Source: CAZMFZ01 sp964565665 (GTDB lineage Bacteria; Bacteroidota; Bacteroidia; Cytophagales; UBA9547). Taken from it: 6,911 nucleotides of DNA. Shown here one piece after another: positions 1-5,265 of the stretch (positions within the stretch are counted from its first letter, which is position 1; each line of letters opens with the position of its first letter). The notes beneath the pieces are model-generated. The model made no database searches. It saw only the letters and a list, made by a program, of their open reading frames with translations, and had not been told where the DNA came from. The position numbers and the translations under genes are program-made. The DNA lies in contig CAZMFZ010000153.1 in the NCBI GenBank assembly GCA_964565665.1, forward strand, positions 1 through 6,911, written 5' to 3'.

Positions 1-2
1 AT

Positions 3-374
3 ATTTTTCCTGAATATTATTTACTGAAAGTCAATCAATTCAACAACATTGCAAAAGATACTTTAGACGAATGGGTTTACTTTTTAAAAAACAGTGAAGT
101 AAAAGACGATTTTAAAGCAAAAGGGCTTAAAGAAGCTGGTGAAGTGTTGGATATAATGCGTTTACCAAAAGATGATGAATATGGATACAATCGATATTTG
201 GATAGCTTGCATTTAAAAGCAAGCGAAATCTATACTTTGCAGACAGAGGCAGAATTTAAACTGAAAACTGAAATTGCTAAAAATTTATTACCCATTGGAC
301 TCTCCACAGATGAAATAGCAAAAGCAACTGGTTTGACTATTATGCAAGTCGAAAAATTAAAGGCTGAAAAATAA
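3..374 (+). CDS. Rpn-family PD-(D/E)XK nuclease / putative transposase, C-terminal part (5' truncated by window edge)
   Basis: The reading frame is open from base 3 to the TAA at 372-374 with no stop, so the gene starts before the window and 123 C-terminal residues are visible. A GTG at 144 could be called as a start, but it reads as an internal valine because recognisable protein continues upstream of it. Seen: a segment with DTLDEWVYFLKN, then KGLKEAGEVLDIMRLPKDD, a charged helical stretch, and the ending GLSTDEIAKATGLTIMQVEKLK. Known: this order is typical of the C-terminal half of Rpn/YhgA-like proteins (PDDEXK_2, TIGR01784 type), which are recombination-promoting nucleases often annotated as transposases. 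The final helix-turn-helix-like 'EIA..TGL....V..LK' segment is a family hallmark. The catalytic PD-(D/E)XK core would lie upstream of the window, so activity cannot be judged. The gene converges on coaD with a 72-bp gap. Family assignment is fairly sure; whether the gene is intact is unknown. Confidence 0.8.
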   Translation: MFPEYYLLKVNQFNNIAKDTLDEWVYFLKNSEVKDDFKAKGLKEAGEVLDIMRLPKDDEYGYNRYLDSLHLKASEIYTLQTEAEFKLKTEIAKNLLPIGLSTDEIAKATGLTIMQVEKLKAEK

Positions 375-446
375 ATCTGCCTGTTATACAATATTTCTAC
401 TATATCTGGTCAAAAGAAATAATTGGGAAAAGATTGCAGAGTGTAG

Positions 447-899
447 CTAAAGTGAATAAGGCAAAAAAGCCGAGGTGTCGGCACCGTATTTATGCAATTC
501 ACGAATAATAGACGAGCTAATGGCTGCGTATTGGGGCGATGTAATCAGAAAAATAGTTTCTAATTCTGGATTCAAGTGTTTGTTTACTTGCGATATGCCG
601 TTTTCGTATTCAAAATCGGTAGTGTTTCTAAGCCCTCGCAGCAAAAATCTAGCGCCTTTCTTTTTAGCAAATTCAGAGGTGAGTTCATTGTAAATTTCAA
701 CCGAAACATTAGCATAATCAGCAAAAACCGCTTTTATTTTGGTAGATATTAATTCCACATCGAAATAACGCTTTTTAGAAGTATTGTAACCTACGGCAAT
801 TACAACCTCATCGAAAAGCGAAAGGCTGCGAATTACAATATCAAAGTGTCCATTGGTAAATGGATCGAACGAACCAGGGAAGAGAGCAATGCGTTTCAA
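447..899 (-). CDS. coaD: Phosphopantetheine adenylyltransferase (CoaD)
   Basis: CoaD transfers AMP from ATP to 4'-phosphopantetheine, giving dephospho-CoA and PPi, the penultimate step of cytosolic CoA synthesis. Seen (150-residue numbering): FPGSFDPFTNGH at about 6-17, containing the nucleotidyltransferase (T/H)xGH motif as TNGH; RGLRNTTDFEYE at about 89-100; and ISSSIIREL near 127-135, the conserved ISSS segment. Length is close to the usual 155-165 residues. No in-frame ATG exists. The frame is closed by a TAA at 918-920, and the only initiator-like codons are TTG at 909-911 (154 aa) and TTG at 897-899 (150 aa). I chose the inner one because it gives (M)KRIALFPGSFDP, the normal length of the family's N-terminus. 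The product contains no methionine after the initiator. The gene lies 28 bp downstream of cysN on the same strand, probably in one transcript. A terminator-like hairpin overlaps its last codons. Identity is certain; the start is not. Confidence 0.96.
   Translation of the reverse strand: MKRIALFPGSFDPFTNGHFDIVIRSLSLFDEVVIAVGYNTSKKRYFDVELISTKIKAVFADYANVSVEIYNELTSEFAKKKGARFLLRGLRNTTDFEYENGISQVNKHLNPELETIFLITSPQYAAISSSIIRELHKYGADTSAFLPYSL
463..482 (-). terminator. Candidate intrinsic terminator inside the 3' end of coaD
   Basis: Read on the minus strand, the arm GCCGA, the loop CACC and the arm TCGGC form a perfect 5-bp, GC-rich stem, immediately followed by six T residues (463-468). This is the layout of a rho-independent terminator for leftward transcription from cysN-coaD. 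It lies wholly within the coding sequence: the bases also encode the C-terminal residues around ADTSAF, and the TAG stop follows 14 bases beyond the T-run. The stem is short, so termination may be weak. No better hairpin was found in the 72-bp convergent gap. Confidence 0.5.
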
Positions 900-927
900 T
901 GTTGATGTCAATTGTTGTTATTTTTTA

Positions 928-2187
928 CTAGATAATCATCCCGGCCCCTACCGTCTCGTTGGTAAATTCATCTACCAATATCAAACTTCCTGTGCTTCTA
1001 TTCTTTTTATAAGAATCGTAAAATAATGGAGAAGATGTTTTGATTTTAATTCTGCCAATTTCATTTACGCCTATAGATTTATCGTCTTCTATCTTTTCCA
1101 AAGTACTGATGTTGAGCTTATAATCAATAGCTTTTACAATGCACTTTGTCTCTTTGGTGGTATGTCGAATCAAATATTTGCCATTGGGCTGCAGTTTCTT
1201 ATCAGTCATCCAGCAAACCATCAATTCAATTTCCTGCGAAGATTGAGGCAAATTATCTTCCTTGGCAAGCAAATCGCCACGACTGATGTCTATTTCATCT
1301 TCCAATGTAATGCAAGCCGAAGAAGGCGCGAATACTTGATTTATCGATTGATAAGAAAAATCTAATGTTTTAATCTTTGATTTTAAGCCTGAATTCATGG
1401 CTACAACTTCGTCACCCACCTTGAAAATACCACTTTCTATTCGCCCTGCATAGCCTCTATAGTCGTGAAACTGATTTGATTGCGGCCTGATAACATACTG
1501 TACTGGAAAGCGGGCATCTGTCAAATTCACATCATTATCAATATTTACACTTTCCAATGTTTCAATTAAAGTTTTTCCTTCGTACCAAGCAGTTTTTTCC
1601 GAACGATCTACCACATTATCGCCCAACAGTGCCGAAATTGGAATAAAGTGTATGTCTTTGATTTCTAGTTTGGTAGCGAAATCTTGATATGCCAATTTAA
1701 TATTTTCAAAAGTCGCTTGGTCGAAATCTACCAAATCCATTTTATTTACACACACCACAATATGTTTGATATTTAAAATAGAAGCAATGATTGAATGGCG
1801 AAAGGTTTGCTCAATCACGCCTTTTCTGGCATCAATTAATATAATGGCAAGATTAGCGGTGGAAGCACCGGTCACCATATTTCTGGTGTATTGAATATGC
1901 CCAGGTGTATCTGCAATAATAAATTTCCGCTTTGGGGTTGCAAAATAACGATAAGCCACATCAATGGTTATGCCTTGGGCTCTTTCGTCTCGCAAGCCAT
2001 CTGTCAGCAAAGACAAATCTACATATTCGTTTCCTTTGCGTCTGCTGGTAGCTTCTATAGCTTCGAGTTGGTCGGCAAAAATAGACTTGGTGTCAAATAA
2101 AAGCCTGCCTATTAAAGTACTTTTTCCATCATCTACACTGCCTGCGGTGGTAAATCGCAACAAATCCATATCCAAATAATTGTTCAT
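928..2187 (-). CDS. cysN: Sulfate adenylyltransferase subunit 1, GTPase (CysN)
   Basis: CysN is the regulatory GTPase of ATP sulfurylase. With CysD it couples GTP hydrolysis to formation of adenosine 5'-phosphosulfate from ATP and sulfate in the cytosol. Seen (419-residue numbering): P-loop GSVDDGKST at 16-24, the switch I segment RAQGITIDVAYRYF at about 69-82, DTPGH at 93-97, NKMD at 148-151 and a SAL G5-like motif shortly after. EF-Tu-like beta-barrel domains 2 and 3 follow from roughly residue 220 to the end. The length suits a CysN without a fused CysC (APS kinase) domain, and none is present. I chose the ATG at 2185-2187, giving MNNYLDMDLLRFTTAG. A longer frame begins at TTG 2215-2217, but that codon falls inside a TAnnTTTG promoter-like box, so those 10 residues are probably not translated. 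coaD follows 28 bp downstream. cysD, the usual upstream partner, is absent here: the next gene is divergent and unrelated. Paralogous GTPases such as NodQ are less likely. Confidence 0.94.
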   Translation of the reverse strand: MNNYLDMDLLRFTTAGSVDDGKSTLIGRLLFDTKSIFADQLEAIEATSRRKGNEYVDLSLLTDGLRDERAQGITIDVAYRYFATPKRKFIIADTPGHIQYTRNMVTGASTANLAIILIDARKGVIEQTFRHSIIASILNIKHIVVCVNKMDLVDFDQATFENIKLAYQDFATKLEIKDIHFIPISALLGDNVVDRSEKTAWYEGKTLIETLESVNIDNDVNLTDARFPVQYVIRPQSNQFHDYRGYAGRIESGIFKVGDEVVAMNSGLKSKIKTLDFSYQSINQVFAPSSACITLEDEIDISRGDLLAKEDNLPQSSQEIELMVCWMTDKKLQPNGKYLIRHTTKETKCIVKAIDYKLNISTLEKIEDDKSIGVNEIGRIKIKTSSPLFYDSYKKNRSTGSLILVDEFTNETVGAGMII

Positions 2188-2214
2188 TCTGCTTATTTTC
2201 GTTCTATTTTTGTG

Positions 2215-2222
2215 CAAATATA
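2215..2222 (-). promoter_or_regulatory. Candidate Bacteroidota -7 promoter box for cysN-coaD
   Basis: The minus strand reads TATATTTG, an exact match to the Bacteroidota -7 consensus TAnnTTTG, 27 bases upstream of the ATG of cysN. This would give a 5' leader of about 20 nt. I see no good TTG/TTTG -33 element at the expected 17-23 bases further upstream, and such boxes arise by chance in AT-rich DNA. It supports the ATG start at 2187 over the TTG at 2217. Confidence 0.45.
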
Positions 2223-2281
2223 ATTTCTAGTGGCTATCAGCCCGTAGTTATTGCAGTAAATGTTTGTATTGGGTTAAAATA

Positions 2282-2653
2282 ATGGGGCTTTTAAATAAAT
2301 TATTCAAAAATAAAGAAGAAACACTTCGTTGGTTTAAGGTTTTTGATACCAAAGAAGAAACTGAGAAAAATATCGCTTTAAATAAAGCCGTTTTGGTGCA
2401 AATTGAAGAAATGAAAATATGCCTTACTCGCACTGCAAGAGGCTATTTTGCTTTACAAGATGCTTGTCCTCACTTGGGAATATCTCTTTCGAAAGGGCAT
2501 TGCAATGGCTTTGGAGAAATAGTTTGTCCTTGGCATGGATATAGATTTGACTTGAAATTAGGTCATGAAACTTCAGGACAAGGAAACGGGCTGGGAGCCG
2601 AGCTTTATAAAGTAGAAATGCGTGCAAATGGATTGTATATTGGGGTTAAATAA
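2282..2653 (+). CDS. Rieske [2Fe-2S] ferredoxin-like protein
   Basis: A small soluble Rieske-type electron carrier of 123 residues. Seen: the two cluster-binding boxes, CPHLG (C62, H64) and CPWHG (C82, H85), in the arrangement C-x-H, 17 residues, C-x-x-H. These place two Cys and two His as ligands of one [2Fe-2S] cluster. They sit in a single Rieske fold covering about residues 16-120. No signal peptide or membrane segment is visible, so it should be cytosolic, unlike bc1/b6f Rieske subunits. I start at the ATG 2282-2284 (MGLLNKLFKNKEE); an in-frame TTG at 2264 adds six residues but has no support. Known: stand-alone proteins of this kind resemble ferredoxin components of dioxygenases or the NirD family, but no oxygenase or nitrite reductase gene is adjacent, so the redox partner is unknown. 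It is followed after 3 bp by the glycosyltransferase gene, probably co-transcribed, and is divergent from cysN. Confidence 0.9.
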   Translation: MGLLNKLFKNKEETLRWFKVFDTKEETEKNIALNKAVLVQIEEMKICLTRTARGYFALQDACPHLGISLSKGHCNGFGEIVCPWHGYRFDLKLGHETSGQGNGLGAELYKVEMRANGLYIGVK

Positions 2654-2656
2654 AAG

Positions 2657-3661
2657 ATGGATAAATCGGAAAATTCTATAATCAGTGCTGAAAAATTCCT
2701 TGTCATTCAAACTGCCTTTATAGGCGATGCCATTCTAGCTTCTGCCATTTTAGAGAAGCTGCATTCATTTTTTCCTGAAGCACAAATAGATTACCTGATT
2801 AGAAAAGGAAATGAGCAACTATTTGAAAAGCATCCGTTTATCAAAAAATTATTGACTTGGGATAAGAAGAAAAGTAAACTCAAGCATCAGTTTGAAATCA
2901 TTTCCCAAATCAGAAACGAGAAATATGACTACGTAATCAATTGCCAACGCTATTTTTCTTCAGGATTGTTCACAGTGCTTTCAGGAGCAAAATATACTAT
3001 TGGATTTCAGAAAAACCCTCTCTCCTTTTTATTTAATAAAGTAGTAATACATAATTTTGACGGAATACACGAAGTAGAACGCAACCAAAAATTGATTGAA
3101 TATTTCACAGATCAATATCCAGCCAAACCTAGACTATATCCAAATACAACATTAAAAATTCATCATTCAACATTCATAACAATCTCGCCTTCTTCCGTTT
3201 GGTTTACAAAACAATTTCCCAAACATAAATGGATTGAATTTATAGACAAAGTACCCGAATCAATAGAAATTCATTTGCTGGGTGCCTTCGCAGATAAAAA
3301 TTATAATGATGAGATAATTGATTTAAGCAATAGAAAGTCAGGTATTTATAACAAAGCTGGAAAATATACCCTATTGAAATCTGCCGATTTGATGCAAAGT
3401 GCAATCATGAATTTTGTAAACGATTCTGCGCCAATGCATTTGTGTAGCGCGGTAAACGCCCCTGTTTGTGCTGTTTATTGCAGCACCATTCCTGAATTTG
3501 GCTTTGGCCCATTGAGCGATATTTCACATAGTATCGAAGTAGATGAAAAACTAGATTGCCGACCTTGCGGCATTCACGGGCATAAAGCGTGCCCAAAAGG
3601 TCATTTTAAATGTGCGGAAGATATTGAGATTGGGAAATTGATTTCCATTTTGAAATTGTAA
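2657..3661 (+). CDS. Glycosyltransferase family 9 (lipopolysaccharide heptosyltransferase-like)
   Basis: A 334-residue GT-B-fold transferase of family GT9, the family of LPS heptosyltransferases such as WaaC, WaaF and WaaQ. These add a sugar from a nucleotide donor to the lipid A-core at the inner face of the inner membrane. Seen: N-terminal domain with VIQTAFIGDAILASAIL at about 16-32, whose D24 matches the position of the WaaC catalytic Asp; the interdomain SPSSVWFTKQFPKHKW at 177-192, with K185 in the conserved basic position; and NDSAPMHLCSA at 255-265 followed by APVCAVYCST, the family's donor-binding signature. No membrane segment is present. The C-terminus has a cysteine set C301, C304, C312 and C319 (CRPC...ACP...KC), also found in other GT9 members. 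The ATG at 2657 starts 3 bp after the Rieske stop, suggesting translational coupling. The exact acceptor and sugar cannot be told; heptose is a family default, not shown. Confidence 0.9.
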   Translation: MDKSENSIISAEKFLVIQTAFIGDAILASAILEKLHSFFPEAQIDYLIRKGNEQLFEKHPFIKKLLTWDKKKSKLKHQFEIISQIRNEKYDYVINCQRYFSSGLFTVLSGAKYTIGFQKNPLSFLFNKVVIHNFDGIHEVERNQKLIEYFTDQYPAKPRLYPNTTLKIHHSTFITISPSSVWFTKQFPKHKWIEFIDKVPESIEIHLLGAFADKNYNDEIIDLSNRKSGIYNKAGKYTLLKSADLMQSAIMNFVNDSAPMHLCSAVNAPVCAVYCSTIPEFGFGPLSDISHSIEVDEKLDCRPCGIHGHKACPKGHFKCAEDIEIGKLISILKL

Positions 3662-3850
3662 TGGTTTTGTAATAACTGGGATATGAATAATTTTTTGCCT
3701 AATAATCCCCGGGAGCTAATTTAAAAAGATAAAATATTCTTCTTAAAATTCAAATACAATTCCTTTTTTGCATCAAAATTATACACTTACTATCAGAATG
3801 CCCTTGCTGATGAATACTTAATTCCCCATTGGGGTAATGGGCTTTTATAA
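3662..3850. other. 189-bp intergenic region upstream of pepP
   Basis: I see no gene, tRNA or mobile-element trace here. An ATG at 3683 opens only a 13-codon frame. There is no convincing terminator for the glycosyltransferase gene and no clear full promoter for the aminopeptidase. T-rich stretches (3691-3696, 3763-3768) are present, and the only notable structure is the dyad just before the pepP start, listed separately. Confidence 0.5.
3825..3841 (+). promoter_or_regulatory. Inverted repeat (hairpin) in the pepP 5' region
   Basis: CCCATT (3825-3830) and AATGGG (3836-3841) are perfect inverted repeats separated by GGGGT. An overlapping alternative pairs CCCC (3824-3827) with GGGG (3831-3834). 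The hairpin is followed by CTTTT and ends nine bases before the ATG at 3851. It could be a short terminator for upstream transcription or a structure in the pepP leader that affects initiation; the sequence does not decide between these. Confidence 0.35.
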
Positions 3851-5143
3851 ATGAAATACCTCCCAATTTCCAATGCCCTCTTTATTGAAAACCGCAATCG
3901 CTTAGCTTCGAAAATGAAGCCCAATTCCATCGCTATTTTCAATTCCAACGATATTATGCCTACAAATGCAGATGGCACCATGCTTTTCAGGCAAAATAAT
4001 GATATATTTTACTTCTCTGGTGTAGATCAAGAAGAATCTACTTTGGTATTATTTCCAGATGCACCAAAGCCCGAATGGAAGGAAATGCTTTTCTTGAGAG
4101 AAACAAACAACAAGATACTAACATGGGAAGGCCATAAACTCAACAAAGAACAGGCTATTGAAACTTCAGGCATCAAAAATATTTATTGGAACAGCGAACT
4201 AGATACACTTTTACCACAACTGATTTTTGAAGCAGAACATATTTACCTCAATACCAACGAACATGCCCGTTCGGCCAATGAAGTGCAAACCAAAGATGAG
4301 CGATTTATCAATTCGATAAAAAACAAATTTCCACTTCACAATTTGGAAAGGCTGGCTCCGATTGTGGCTCAGTTCAGGTCAGTAAAACAAGAAATTGAAA
4401 TAGAGCTGATAAATAAAGCCATTGAAATTACTGAAAAAGCTTTTCATAGAATACTGAAATTCATAAAACCTGGCGTTTCAGAATATGAAATTGAGGCTGA
4501 AATCACGCATGAATTTATCCGAAACAGAGCTACTCGACATGCCTATACACCAATAATAGCCTCTGGATCAGATAGTTGCGTACTACATTATAATGACAAC
4601 AACAAAATATGCAAAGATGGAGATTTACTATTGCTCGATTTCGGAGCAGAATACGCCAACTATGCTGCCGATTTGACCAGAACAATTCCTGTAAATGGGA
4701 AATTTAATCCCCGACAAATACAGGTGTATAAAGCTGTACTGCGTATTCATAAAGAAGCAAGAAAAATGCTCGTTTCAGGCACTTTATTAAATGAATATCA
4801 AAAAGAAGTGGGCAAAATAGCCGAAAAAGAAATGATAAGCTTAGGCTTATTAAACCCATCAGAAGTTGAAAATCAGGACGATAATAAGCCACTATACAAA
4901 AAATATTTTATGCATGGCACATCACATTTTTTAGGGCTCGATGTACACGATGTAGGCAACCGATTTAAACCCATGCAACAGGGAATGATTTTCACTTGCG
5001 AACCCGGAATATATATCAAAGACGAAGGCATTGGCATTAGGCTCGAAAATAATATTTTAATTACAAAATCAGGAAATATCGATTTAATGGAAAAAATTCC
5101 GATTGAGATTTCTGAGATTGAAAGCTTGATGAAAAGCCTGTAA
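3851..5143 (+). CDS. pepP: Xaa-Pro aminopeptidase (peptidase family M24B)
   Basis: Removes the N-terminal residue from peptides whose second residue is proline; a cytosolic dinuclear metal enzyme, usually manganese-dependent. Seen: N-terminal AMP_N domain (about 1-150, with ADGTMLFRQNNDIFYFSG) and C-terminal pita-bread catalytic domain (about 180-425). All five metal ligands are present: D263 (LLLDFGAEY), D274 (AADLTRT), H359 (HGTSHFLG), E384 (CEPGIY) and E399 (IRLENN). The catalytic-support histidines H246 (VLHYND) and H366 (DVHD) are also present. Length of 430 matches E. coli PepP (about 440). The start ATG gives MKYLPISNALFIENRNRL, a natural AMP_N beginning. No signal peptide is visible. 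It is flanked by gaps of 189 and 122 bp, so it is probably its own transcription unit. The paralogous prolidase PepQ is less likely because of the AMP_N domain and the LDVHD context. Confidence 0.94.
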   Translation: MKYLPISNALFIENRNRLASKMKPNSIAIFNSNDIMPTNADGTMLFRQNNDIFYFSGVDQEESTLVLFPDAPKPEWKEMLFLRETNNKILTWEGHKLNKEQAIETSGIKNIYWNSELDTLLPQLIFEAEHIYLNTNEHARSANEVQTKDERFINSIKNKFPLHNLERLAPIVAQFRSVKQEIEIELINKAIEITEKAFHRILKFIKPGVSEYEIEAEITHEFIRNRATRHAYTPIIASGSDSCVLHYNDNNKICKDGDLLLLDFGAEYANYAADLTRTIPVNGKFNPRQIQVYKAVLRIHKEARKMLVSGTLLNEYQKEVGKIAEKEMISLGLLNPSEVENQDDNKPLYKKYFMHGTSHFLGLDVHDVGNRFKPMQQGMIFTCEPGIYIKDEGIGIRLENNILITKSGNIDLMEKIPIEISEIESLMKSL

Positions 5144-5184
5144 TCTATTTATTGTACACTCATTAAAATAAAATTCATGGTGAT

Positions 5185-5216
5185 TTTGGTTCTATCAATA
5201 AATAACCTTATTCTTG
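5185..5216 (+). promoter_or_regulatory. Candidate Bacteroidota promoter upstream of the TPR-LRR gene
   Basis: TTTG (5185-5188) and TATTCTTG (5209-5216) are spaced by 20 bases, fitting the -33/-7 arrangement TTTG, 17-23 bases, TAnnTTTG with one mismatch (C for T) in the -7 box. Transcription would start near 5222, about 44 bases before the ATG at 5266. This rests on motif matching only. Confidence 0.35.
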
Positions 5217-5265
5217 AAATGAAAGTATAAATCAAAAGTATAGATTTTAGATTTATCTACTGACC

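Noticed and set aside
144..374. GTG at 144 as the start of a 76-residue protein
   Set aside because: The same frame stays open to base 3 and encodes family-typical sequence upstream, so 144 is an internal valine of a longer, truncated gene.
376..440. TCTGC / GCAGA pairing across the convergent gap as a terminator
   Set aside because: Only 5 bp with a loop of about 55 bases and no T-run; not a credible terminator.
475..693. 72-residue + strand open frame
   Set aside because: It lies wholly opposite coaD, which has all its family motifs, and the translation shows no recognisable protein features.
2248..2627. Minus-strand open frames over the Rieske gene
   Set aside because: They are antisense shadows of a gene with clear CxH and CxxH boxes; no family resemblance or promoter supports them.
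3705..3716. TCCC and GGGA around a single C as a hairpin or operator
   Set aside because: A four-base dyad with a one-base centre cannot form a stable loop and is expected by chance.
3683..3724. 13-codon open frame starting at ATG 3683 in the intergenic gap
   Set aside because: Too short to judge, with no ribosome site or conserved motif; expected by chance in AT-rich DNA.
3793..3981. 62-residue minus-strand frame overlapping the pepP start
   Set aside because: It overlaps the conserved AMP_N region on the opposite strand and has no protein-like features.
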